This document shows positions 1-5,448 of a stretch of DNA of 5,448 nucleotides, piece by piece; the stretch's first letter is position 1, and each line of letters starts with the position of its first letter. Where the stretch lies: NCBI GenBank assembly GCA_947259815.1, contig CAMYNO010000251.1, forward strand, positions 1 to 5,448. Reading direction: 5' to 3'. Below the pieces are notes generated by a model. It ran no database searches, was not told the DNA's origin, and worked only from the letters and a program-made list of their open reading frames with translations. Both the position numbers and the translations under genes were made by a program. Origin of the DNA: an uncultured Parvularculaceae bacterium (GTDB lineage: Bacteria; Pseudomonadota; Alphaproteobacteria; Caulobacterales; Parvularculaceae).

Positions 1-436
1 CGAGGAACGAACGCTCGACGCGGCCGACGACACGCCGCTCTTATGGGTGCTGCGCGACGAGTTGAGATTGACCGGCACGAAATTCGGCTGCGGCGTCGCG
101 CAATGCGGCGCCTGCACCGTGCATGTAAACGGTCAGGCGCGCCGCGCCTGTGTCACGCCGGTTGCGACGCTGGAAAATGCCGAGGTTACGACGATTGAAG
201 GCCTCGACGGACCGGAAGCGCCGGCGGTGCGCGAAGCATGGGCAGATTATGACACGCCGCAATGCGGCTATTGCCAGTCCGGCCAGATCATGACGGCGAC
301 GGCGCTGTTGCAGCGAACGCCAAGTCCCAGCGACGACGATATCAACAATGCAATGACAGGCAATATATGCCGTTGCGCCACCTATGTTCGTATCCGCAAG
401 GCCGTTAAGGCCGCCAGCGAAAAACTGGAGGGCTAA
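1..436 (+). CDS. iorA: (2Fe-2S)-binding small subunit of an isoquinoline 1-oxidoreductase-type molybdenum hydroxylase (5' partial)
   Basis: The reading frame is open from base 2 and its true start lies left of the window. GTG at 47 is an internal valine of the conserved PLLWVLRDE stretch, not a start. In the 144 visible residues (residue 1 at base 2), the N-terminal plant-ferredoxin-like domain binds one [2Fe-2S] cluster through Cys30, Cys35, Cys38 and Cys50 (FGCGVAQCGAC). The C-terminal helical domain binds the second through Cys88, Cys91, Cys123 and Cys125 (QCGYCQSG and GNICRC). These are the eight ligands expected in the xanthine oxidase family. Known family members are about 150 residues, so perhaps ten are missing. 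The subunit should relay electrons from the Mo cofactor of the next gene product. The stop lies three bases before the large-subunit ATG, so translation is probably coupled. The family is certain; the isoquinoline label is inherited from the founding enzyme and says little about substrate. Confidence 0.95.
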   Translation, partial: EERTLDAADDTPLLWVLRDELRLTGTKFGCGVAQCGACTVHVNGQARRACVTPVATLENAEVTTIEGLDGPEAPAVREAWADYDTPQCGYCQSGQIMTATALLQRTPSPSDDDINNAMTGNICRCATYVRIRKAVKAASEKLEG

Positions 437-439
437 AAG

Positions 440-2608
440 ATGGCGTATGATCTTCCGAGAGATTCGATCATTACATCGCGGCGCGGTTTTCTGGGCGGCG
501 CGGCCGGTCTTGTTGTCGCTGTCGCGCTGCCGATGAAGACGCGCGCGCAGGGAGAAGCAGCCGCGATTGACCCGAACGCCTTCATTCATGTGTCGCCTGA
601 CAATATCGTCACTGTGCTGATTAAGCATATCGAATTCGGGCAGGGGCCATGGACGGGACTTGCAACGCTCGTGGCCGAGGAAATGGATGCGGACTGGGCT
701 CAGATCCGCGCCGAGCATGCGCCGTCAAATATCGCCCTTTACGCCAACGCCGCCATGGGCGCACAGCTAACCGGCGGCTCAACCTCCATGGCCGTTTCTT
801 TTGACCTGATGCGTCGGGCCGGCGCCATGGCGCGCGCGATGCTCGTTAGCGCCGCGGCCAAGGCGTGGAGCGTTCCGGCGAGCGAAATAAACATTGAAAA
901 AGGCGTACTTTCCCATGCAAACGGGAAGAGCGGATCGTTTGGCGACTTTGCCGAAGCGGCGGCTGGCGAAACGCCGCCAGCTGATCCGTCTCTAAAGACG
1001 CCGGACCAGTTCATCTATATCGGCAATCCCGATCTGCCGAAACTCGATACCGCTGCAAAGTCGACCGGCGCGGCGGAGTTTACCCTTGATGTCTATCGCG
1101 ACGGGATGCTCACCGCCGTGACGGCGCATCCAGATGTTTTCGGCGCCAGCGTCGCCTCGTTCGACGATGCGGCGGCGCGTGCGGTTCCCGGTGTTGTCGA
1201 CGTGAAGCCGGTTAGCGCCGGCGTTGCGGTCATTGCGGAAAATACCTATGCGGCGCTGAAGGGCCGCAAGGCGCTTAAAGTGGAGTGGGATCTTTCAGCG
1301 GCGGAGACGCGGGATTCCGGCGCCATTGCCCAGGAACGCGTTGAAGCTGTCAAGGCGCGGGGCGCGGTCGCCGGAAAAACCGGCGATGTCGACACGGCGT
1401 TCCCCGCGGCGGAAACAATTCTGCAGGCGGAGTATGTATTTCCCTATCTCGCCCATGCGCCGATGGAGCCGCTCGATGCGGTGATAGAGCGATCCGAGGA
1501 TGGCGGCGTCGAGGCCTGGCTCGGCAGTCAGGGAACAACGCTTGATCATCAGACAATCGCCACCGTGTGCGGCGTCGATATGGCCGCAGTAAAAGTCAAC
1601 GTCATGCTGGCTGGCGGAAGTTTTGGCCGTCGTGCGCAGGCGAATTCACATCTGGCGCAGGAAGCCGCAGAGATTTTCATGGCGGCGGGCGGGCAAACGC
1701 CGGTCAAGCTGATGTGGACCCGCGAAGATGATATTCAGGGCGGTTATTATCGTCCGATTACGGCGCATCGTTTGCGCGGCGGGATGGATGCGGACGGCAA
1801 TATCACGGCATGGGAGCATGTGATTGCCGGACAGTCTTTCTTTTATGGTACGCCTTTTGAGTCGTTCGCTATAAAAGACGGCGTCGATTCAGGGCTGGTG
1901 GAAGGCGCATCGGAAATTCCCTACGCCATTCCGAATTTCGTCGCCAGTAATCACATTATTAACGGACCGGTGCCGACATTGTGGTGGAGATCCGTTGGTC
2001 ACACCCATACCGGTTTCACGGTCGAGACTTTTATCGACGAGTTGCTGGAGAAGGCGGGACGCGATGCGGTCGACGGTCGGCTGGCGCTGATGGCGGAAAA
2101 AAATCCGCGCCTTGCGCAAACCCTGCGCCGCGTTGCCGAAATGGCCGACTATGAGCGTCCCAGGACGGACGGGCGCGCCCTTGGCGTCGCGTCGGTTGAG
2201 TCTTTCAATTCCTATGTCAGCCAGATTGCCGAAGTCTCGATGGAAGGCGGCTTTCCGAAAGTTCACAAGGTCTGGTGCGTTGTCGATTGCGGCATTGCCG
2301 TCAATCCGGAAATTATTCGCGCCCAGATGGAAGGCGGTATCGGGTACGGCCTGAGCGCGATTTTGTTCAACGAAATAACGCTGGCGGAGGGCGGCGCGGT
2401 CATGCAGTCGAATTTCCACGACTACCGGTCCTTGCGCCTTGACGAAATGCCGGAGGTCGAAGTCGCGATCATCGCCTCTGACGCACCGCCGACCGGCGTT
2501 GGCGAGCCGGGCACGCCGCCGATCGGCCCGGCTGTCGCGAACGCCGTGCGAAGATTAAACGGTGAATCGGTGCGCCGTCCGCCAATGATTCGCGCGCTTT
2601 CGGCATAG
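440..2608 (+). CDS. iorB: Molybdopterin-binding large subunit, isoquinoline 1-oxidoreductase beta-type, with Tat signal
   Basis: This 722-residue protein has the usual length for IorB-like subunits of the xanthine dehydrogenase family. These enzymes hydroxylate N-heterocycles or aldehydes with water at a molybdenum-cytosine dinucleotide cofactor (family knowledge). The ATG follows a strong GGAGGG (427-432) with 7 bases of spacing. The N-terminus carries a twin-arginine signal, SRRGFLGG (residues 13-20), then a hydrophobic stretch and a likely cleavage site after TRA (residue 36), so the folded enzyme should be exported. Cofactor-site motifs follow in order: GQG (67-69), GGSTSM, an a/b hammerhead-like region near 200-290, GGSFGRR (392-398), WWRSVGHTHT (515-524), VDCGIAVNP (615-623), QSNFHDY (656-662) and GVGEPG with the expected catalytic base Glu689. 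No frameshift or missing motif was seen. The small subunit has no signal peptide in the part visible here, so it may be co-exported with this subunit. Substrate is unknown. Confidence 0.95.
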   Translation: MAYDLPRDSIITSRRGFLGGAAGLVVAVALPMKTRAQGEAAAIDPNAFIHVSPDNIVTVLIKHIEFGQGPWTGLATLVAEEMDADWAQIRAEHAPSNIALYANAAMGAQLTGGSTSMAVSFDLMRRAGAMARAMLVSAAAKAWSVPASEINIEKGVLSHANGKSGSFGDFAEAAAGETPPADPSLKTPDQFIYIGNPDLPKLDTAAKSTGAAEFTLDVYRDGMLTAVTAHPDVFGASVASFDDAAARAVPGVVDVKPVSAGVAVIAENTYAALKGRKALKVEWDLSAAETRDSGAIAQERVEAVKARGAVAGKTGDVDTAFPAAETILQAEYVFPYLAHAPMEPLDAVIERSEDGGVEAWLGSQGTTLDHQTIATVCGVDMAAVKVNVMLAGGSFGRRAQANSHLAQEAAEIFMAAGGQTPVKLMWTREDDIQGGYYRPITAHRLRGGMDADGNITAWEHVIAGQSFFYGTPFESFAIKDGVDSGLVEGASEIPYAIPNFVASNHIINGPVPTLWWRSVGHTHTGFTVETFIDELLEKAGRDAVDGRLALMAEKNPRLAQTLRRVAEMADYERPRTDGRALGVASVESFNSYVSQIAEVSMEGGFPKVHKVWCVVDCGIAVNPEIIRAQMEGGIGYGLSAILFNEITLAEGGAVMQSNFHDYRSLRLDEMPEVEVAIIASDAPPTGVGEPGTPPIGPAVANAVRRLNGESVRRPPMIRALSA

Positions 2609-2610
2609 GA
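2607..2610 (+). promoter_or_regulatory. Ribosome binding site that decides the cytochrome gene start
   Basis: AGGA overlaps the TAG stop of the large-subunit gene and sits 8 bases before ATG 2619. It is only 2 bases before the in-frame TTG at 2613, too close for initiation. This favours ATG 2619 as the start and implies coupled translation with the upstream gene. Confidence 0.6.
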
Positions 2611-2618
2611 AATTGATT

Positions 2619-3260
2619 ATGAGATTGGAATTACCTTCCCTTCGCGTTGCTGGCGCTCTTGTCGGCGGCGCCCTGCTTGCTGCCTGCGGCGGCGGCGAGG
2701 ACGCATCGACGCCGGCAATCGAAGAGATCAATGGCCTCAAAACGCCTGCCGCGTTTTCACAGATTGCCGACGATGGCGAGCGGGCCGCCGCCCTGTTCGC
2801 CGAAATGTCGAAAGTCATGCTGCACCCGCGCTGCGCCAACTGCCATCCGCGTGAAGGCGGGCCGACGCAAGGGGACGCCATGGCGCCGCACAATCCGCCG
2901 GTGGTTCGCGCCGCCGGCATGGGCGCGGCGGGCATGGAGTGTTCGACCTGTCATGGCGGGGCCAATGTCGAATTCGCCAGCATGACGGGATCGATTCCCG
3001 GCGCGCAACCCTGGCTTCTCGCGCCGCAATCCATGGGCTGGGCCGGGGCAAGCGTTGCAGAACTCTGTACACAGATCAAAGATACGGACCGCAATGGCGG
3101 TCGTTCGCTTGACGATCTCGTCAAGCACAATGGCCGCGACCATCTCGTCAACTGGGCGTGGCATCCGGGTGAGGGGCGGGAGGGCGCCCCGGGCGATCAG
3201 GAAACCTTTGGCGCGCTGACGGCGGCCTGGGTCGAAGCCGGCGGTCATTGTCCCGCATGA
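2619..3260 (+). CDS. Diheme c-type cytochrome lipoprotein, Ior-associated electron-transfer subunit
   Basis: The 213-residue protein starts with a short n-region and a hydrophobic stretch ending in the lipobox LAAC (Cys23), followed by glycines and acidic residues. This indicates a lipoprotein secreted by Sec and anchored to a membrane. Two heme c attachment motifs are visible: CANCH (72-76) and CSTCH (108-112). Two further cysteines, Cys150 (AELCTQIKD) and Cys211 (GGHCPA), could form a disulfide. Conserved-looking stretches include APQSMGW and NWAWHPG, which offer Met and His candidates for distal heme ligands. Proteins of this layout next to iorAB are, from memory, often named 'isoquinoline 1-oxidoreductase subunit'. 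The start lies 10 bases after the large-subunit stop. The inferred role is to accept electrons from the iron-sulfur subunit in the periplasm and pass them to the respiratory chain, replacing the FAD subunit of xanthine dehydrogenases. Heme content and role are predictions. Confidence 0.88.
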   Translation: MRLELPSLRVAGALVGGALLAACGGGEDASTPAIEEINGLKTPAAFSQIADDGERAAALFAEMSKVMLHPRCANCHPREGGPTQGDAMAPHNPPVVRAAGMGAAGMECSTCHGGANVEFASMTGSIPGAQPWLLAPQSMGWAGASVAELCTQIKDTDRNGGRSLDDLVKHNGRDHLVNWAWHPGEGREGAPGDQETFGALTAAWVEAGGHCPA

Positions 3261-3296
3261 TATCAGGCGGATCGGTTCGATGACCGGTGAGGCGTC

Positions 3297-3638
3297 ATGA
3301 CAACGCCGCGCCTTAAGACCGAAATCCGCGTCGCCGCTCATATGCGCCGGGCGCGCGGGGAAGGCGCCTTTGCGACGATTGCGCGAAAGGGCGACCCGGA
3401 CGCCGGGGCGGTTGCCGTCAAGGTCTATATCGGCGCCGGCGCGGCGCGCCTTTACGTGCAAAGCCGCGATCTCGACGGCAATATGATCTGGCGTAATCCG
3501 TTTGAAGATGACGATGCGCCGGATGCTGAGCAAAAGGTCGATGCGTGGCTGGCGAAAGAAACGTCCATCGACCCCGATCTCTGGATTGTCGAAATCGAGG
3601 ACAGGGACGGGCGCGCGTTTTTAGAGGATTTTGTTTAG
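3297..3638 (+). CDS. DUF1491 family protein
   Basis: This 113-residue soluble protein has no signal peptide or membrane segment. The order of its motifs matches DUF1491, a small family of unknown function found in Alphaproteobacteria (recalled, not searched). An N-terminal stretch RLKTEIRVAAHMRRA leads into the hallmark KGDPDAGAVAVKV (31-43). A strand-like RLYVQSRD follows, then an acidic linker (70-76). The C-terminal part has a W-containing helix (VDAWLAKE, 81-88) and DPDLWIVEIEDRDGR (92-106). ATG 3297 is preceded by GGTGAGG (3286-3292) with 4 bases of spacing, somewhat short but usable. It lies 36 bases after the cytochrome gene in the same direction, so it may be read through from that operon. 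A functional link to the hydroxylase is not supported, because the family occurs widely without it. It is followed at once by the folded repeat region. Confidence 0.85.
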   Translation: MTTPRLKTEIRVAAHMRRARGEGAFATIARKGDPDAGAVAVKVYIGAGAARLYVQSRDLDGNMIWRNPFEDDDAPDAEQKVDAWLAKETSIDPDLWIVEIEDRDGRAFLEDFV

Positions 3639-3657
3639 GGCAAGACGCGGATTAGTT

Positions 3658-3750
3658 TGCATCACTTCATCCTTCGAGACGCGCCGTCGGATCAAATCCG
3701 GCCTCGCCCTCAGGATGAAGGAATATGGTCGTCTCGAAGGCGGTGATGCA
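3658..3750. repeat. REP-like nested inverted repeat
   Basis: Two overlapping sets of inverted repeats occupy this stretch. The long-range set pairs 3658-3665 with 3743-3750 (8 bp, TGCATCAC) and 3671-3680 with 3731-3740 (10 bp, CCTTCGAGAC), all perfect. The inner set pairs 3665-3673 with 3712-3720 (9 bp, CTTCATCCT) and encloses a 5-bp hairpin, 3688-3692 with 3696-3700. The sets share bases 3665 and 3671-3673, so they are mutually exclusive folds. The CCTTCGAGAC ... CTCAGGATGAAG pattern resembles a dispersed alphaproteobacterial intergenic repeat known to me from memory. The second GTCTCGAAGG may be the stump of an inverted second copy. It starts 20 bases after the DUF1491 stop. Whether it acts in termination or is a passive repeat cannot be told from the sequence. 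Confidence 0.75.
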
Positions 3751-3765
3751 GAGTTCCGGGGTCTG

Positions 3766-3803
3766 GACTGCGTTCGCATTTCTTCGGATAATGAATGCAG
3801 TCT
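3766..3803. terminator. Hairpin with C(TTCG)G tetraloop, possible bidirectional terminator
   Basis: Bases 3766-3774 pair with 3794-3802 (9 bp including one G-T). After a 2-base bulge, 3777-3780 pairs with 3790-3793. Past a single bulged T, 3781-3782 pairs with 3787-3788 around a TTCG loop (3783-3786). C(UUCG)G loops are unusually stable in RNA. On the plus strand the stem is followed by TCTAAAATCTTT, which is T-containing but not a clean U-tract, so intrinsic termination is only plausible. The hairpin lies between convergent genes, where transcripts from both sides need to stop. Confidence 0.45.
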
Positions 3804-3810
3804 AAAATCT

Positions 3811-3868
3811 TTAGCGGTCGCGCGTCCGAACCCAAAAACTGCTTACACTTTTTGTGGACGCGCTCTAA
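3811..3868. repeat. 58-base palindromic intergenic element
   Basis: The element begins with TTAG and ends with CTAA. Bases 3820-3827 pair perfectly with 3856-3863 (8 bp, GCGCGTCC). Inside, 3833-3838 pairs with 3849-3854 (CAAAAA with TTTTTG) around a 10-base loop, and the outer TTAG (3811-3814) pairs with CTAA (3865-3868). Read on the minus strand it has the order TTAGAGC, palindrome arm, AAAAGTGT, AGC, GTTTT, second arm. This resembles the mosaic intergenic elements of rhizobia and relatives (recalled, not searched). Its right edge overlaps the end of the DUF2336 gene and supplies its TAG stop (3865-3867). It may be a terminator for that gene or a small mobile or remnant repeat. Confidence 0.65.
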
Positions 3869-5028
3869 CCAGCCGCGCGCTGGCCGATTTCGTGGAGCTT
3901 TGGACGTCGCCGGGGCGCGTCGCCGTCATTGGCCGCCGAAGACGCTGCGGACTGGGAGCGCACGCGCCAGAACCGCATGACCCGTTCGGCCGCGTCCTGC
4001 GGAATTTTCAGATAAAGATCGAGAATACGCAGCGCCTTGTTCTGTTCAGCGCTGCCGCGTTGCAGGCCGAAGACGATTTTGGCGAAGGTCGCCCGCTCAA
4101 GTCCCGCGGCGCGGCAGGCGATGGCGAGCGATTCCCATGTCCTGTCCTTGAGCAGCGCCTGTGCGGTCGATGTGTCGACGCCAGCCACATGAGAGAAGGC
4201 GAGGAGAAATTCCGTCGAGCGCTTCATCTCCATCAGTTCTTTCAACAGGCTTTCATTGATCTGGTTGGCGCTCGCCTTTTCCTTGATGAATTGATGCGCG
4301 GCGGAAACTTCCGATTGCGCATCCTCGACCGCTTCAAACAGGATCTTGTGGCGATTGACTTGGACGGCCTCGTCGATGAGCGCCGGGTCCAGCATATCGG
4401 ACCGCTTCAAAATCTCTTTTTTCAGCGCCGCGGAAACGAAGAAATATAATTTCGTCAAAAGCTTTGGCGGCAGATCGAAACGATCCGTCATCGGCTTTTG
4501 CAGGCTCTTCAGCGAGCGCGCCTGGCCGACCATCTTGTCCATGGAATCGTCGGTGAACCGGGCGCCGCGATTTTCCGCAAGGCTGACCAGCACCGATTCA
4601 TCGCCGCGCGCGACAAGCTCCGCCGTCAGCTTTTCCGGCACTTCCCGGCGCTTGGTGATGGCGTGCATATGTTCCTGTCCGCGCTGGCGGATAATCCCGA
4701 GCAGGTCTTCCTCGGTCAGCGCGCTGGACCGTTGCAAGACCGGCGCGGCGACGGAGATTTCGTCATGGGCGAGCTGGCGCACAAGCGTCGGCGGGGCGTT
4801 CGGCACATCGGCGAGTTTTTCGGCTAGTTCCCGGCGCAGGGCTGTCTCGACCTGTTCGGTCACGCGTGACATGATGATGTCGAAATGCTGCATTTCGGAT
4901 GAGGTGAACCGGTCCGGCGTCGTCATGAAGACGTCGGTGATTTCCCGTAAAAGATCGCGGCGTTTTTCGCTCGATCCTTCCTTTGCAACGGCAATCAGTT
5001 GCTTAAGACGCGATGCGCCGCCAGTCAT
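3865..5028 (-). CDS. DUF2336 domain-containing helical-repeat protein
   Basis: This 387-residue protein has no signal peptide or membrane segment and is probably cytosolic. It matches the alphaproteobacterial DUF2336 family by its wording: RRELAEKLADVPNAPPTLV (65-83), LAHDEISVAAPVL (86-98), EEDLLGII (106-113), HMHAITKR (120-127) and VARGDESVLVSLAENRGA (139-156). These are repeated helical pairs, similar in style to HEAT repeats. Residues 185-350 are also mostly helical by eye. The tail, 355-387, is rich in Ser, Ala and Arg and probably disordered. The ATG at 5028 is preceded on its own strand by GGAGGG (plus-strand 5038-5043) with 9 bases of spacing. The stop falls inside the palindromic element at 3811-3868. 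Its function is unknown to me. HEAT-like folds commonly bind other proteins, but that is only an analogy. The neighbour reading outward is a lipoprotein gene, probably under separate control. Confidence 0.88.
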   Translation of the reverse strand: MTGGASRLKQLIAVAKEGSSEKRRDLLREITDVFMTTPDRFTSSEMQHFDIIMSRVTEQVETALRRELAEKLADVPNAPPTLVRQLAHDEISVAAPVLQRSSALTEEDLLGIIRQRGQEHMHAITKRREVPEKLTAELVARGDESVLVSLAENRGARFTDDSMDKMVGQARSLKSLQKPMTDRFDLPPKLLTKLYFFVSAALKKEILKRSDMLDPALIDEAVQVNRHKILFEAVEDAQSEVSAAHQFIKEKASANQINESLLKELMEMKRSTEFLLAFSHVAGVDTSTAQALLKDRTWESLAIACRAAGLERATFAKIVFGLQRGSAEQNKALRILDLYLKIPQDAAERVMRFWRVRSQSAASSAANDGDAPRRRPKLHEIGQRAAG

Positions 5029-5126
5029 GTCGTCAAGCCCTCCACATGCGCGTCAGAGTGTGCTTAGGAAGTGTAAACAAAGTATCGCGCGTCGCCGGCG
5101 GTGAGGTTAATGCAAGGGAGTATAAA
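5029..5126. promoter_or_regulatory. Divergent intergenic region with promoters expected on both strands
   Basis: Both flanking genes read outward from these 98 bases, so each strand should hold a promoter. The two ribosome binding sites are visible: GGAGGG on the minus strand (plus 5038-5043) and AAGGGAG on the plus strand (5114-5120). No convincing -35/-10 pair was found on either strand. An 8-base self-palindrome, CGCCGGCG (5093-5100), and two AGTGT copies 13 bases apart (5057, 5070) are the only patterns seen, and both could be chance. Confidence 0.5.
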
Positions 5127-5448
5127 ATGTCGGGCATTTTACGTTTAACGATCTTGGCGATTGGCGCGGCTGCGCTTTCCGCCTGCTCCAGCGTGCCGTT
5201 TTTTGGCGATGAAAATTTTTCGGCGGGCGACGCCGGCTTCGCTTCGGGCTCGTCATTGAGCTTTGCCCTGTCCGGCGGCGACGAGCGCATGCTTAACGCT
5301 GCGTTTATCGAGGCGATGGAAACCGGCGAGGCGAAAAGCTGGCGCGGCGCGCGGGCCGCCGGCGCGATCACGCCGGCCGGCTGGGCGCTCGCCAATCTCA
5401 AGGCGGACCCCGATGAACGCATTCGCGCGGCGCGCGCGGATCTCGACC
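5127..5448 (+). CDS. Putative lipoprotein of unknown function (3' partial)
   Basis: An open frame starts at ATG 5127 after AAGGGAG (5114-5120, 6 bases of spacing) and runs off the right end, showing 107 residues. The N-terminus is a typical lipoprotein signal: MSGILRL, then a hydrophobic stretch, then the lipobox LSAC with Cys20, followed by SSVPFFGDE. After a Ser/Gly/Ala-rich linker (about 33-44) comes SGGDERMLNAAFIEAMETG (49-67), SWRGARAAGAITPAGWALANL (71-91) and a basic, helical KADPDERIRAARADL. The Trp-Arg-Gly followed by Gly-rich turns is reminiscent of the C-terminal half of 17-kDa surface-antigen-like lipoproteins, but the resemblance is weak and only part of the protein is visible. 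Processing and membrane anchoring are well supported; function is not. It is divergent from the DUF2336 gene. Confidence 0.8.
   Translation, partial: MSGILRLTILAIGAAALSACSSVPFFGDENFSAGDAGFASGSSLSFALSGGDERMLNAAFIEAMETGEAKSWRGARAAGAITPAGWALANLKADPDERIRAARADLD

Noticed and set aside
41..718. Long minus-strand open frame (225 residues) opposite the Ior small and large subunit genes.
   Set aside because: It runs across two clearly coding plus-strand genes, has an Arg/Ala-rich composition typical of GC-rich antisense frames, and matches no family I recognise.
2613..2618. Alternative TTG start for the cytochrome gene, two codons upstream.
   Set aside because: It leaves only 2 bases after AGGA, while ATG 2619 has 8 bases and gives a normal lipoprotein signal.
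3271..3288. Small hairpin (ATCGGT with ACCGGT) just before the DUF1491 start, touching its ribosome binding site.
   Set aside because: It is only 6 bp with a G-T pair and a 6-base loop, which is too weak to claim as a regulator or terminator.
2757..3533. Minus-strand open frame (258 residues) opposite the cytochrome and DUF1491 genes.
   Set aside because: It is antisense to the heme motifs and to DUF1491 and has no ribosome binding site or recognisable domain. It is a high-GC shadow.
3631..4449. Plus-strand open frame (272 residues) through the repeats and into the DUF2336 region.
   Set aside because: Its first part translates the palindromic repeats and the rest is antisense to the well-supported DUF2336 gene.
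4346..5104. Plus-strand open frame (252 residues) opposite DUF2336.
   Set aside because: It is Ser/Arg-rich and antisense to a recognised protein family, with no domain of its own.
5070..5113. Possible -35 boxes on the minus strand (TTGCAT, TTTACA) upstream of DUF2336.
   Set aside because: No matching -10 box lies at 16-18 bases from either, so a promoter call would be guesswork.
5033..5422. Minus-strand open frame (129 residues) opposite the right-end lipoprotein.
   Set aside because: The plus strand has a good ribosome binding site, signal peptide and lipobox here; the minus frame has none.

Overview
The window looks like a piece of an alphaproteobacterial chromosome. The coding DNA is GC-rich. 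It carries two genes whose families (DUF1491 and DUF2336) are, from memory, largely confined to Alphaproteobacteria. The intergenic palindromes also resemble dispersed repeats known from that class. The genus cannot be fixed from the sequence alone; a marine or soil member of the Parvularculales, Caulobacterales or Rhizobiales would fit.

Bases 1-3260 (plus strand) form a tight three-gene operon for a molybdenum hydroxylase of the isoquinoline 1-oxidoreductase (Ior) type. It starts with the 5'-truncated small subunit carrying two [2Fe-2S] clusters. Three bases later comes the large molybdopterin subunit with a Tat signal. Ten bases after that comes a lipoprotein with two CXXCH heme-binding motifs. 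Together they suggest an exported enzyme that oxidises an N-heterocycle or aldehyde. Electrons would pass from the Mo centre through the two iron-sulfur clusters to a membrane-anchored c-type cytochrome and on to the respiratory chain. No FAD subunit is visible. The real substrate is unknown.

Bases 3297-3638 (plus) encode a small DUF1491 protein, 36 bases downstream and possibly read through from the operon.

Bases 3639-3864 lie between convergent genes and hold little except folded repeats. There is a REP-like nested inverted repeat (3658-3750), a hairpin capped by a C(TTCG)G tetraloop (3766-3802), and a 58-base palindromic element (3811-3868). The outer edge of the last element supplies the stop codon of the gene on the other strand.

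Bases 3865-5028 (minus) encode a 387-residue helical-repeat protein of the DUF2336 family, function unknown. A 98-base divergent intergenic region (5029-5126) separates it from a plus-strand lipoprotein gene (5127 onward), which runs off the right end. No RNA genes, CRISPR arrays, insertion sequences or phage genes were seen. The most unusual content is the repeat cluster at 3658-3868. The Ior-cytochrome operon is a recognisable but poorly characterised arrangement.
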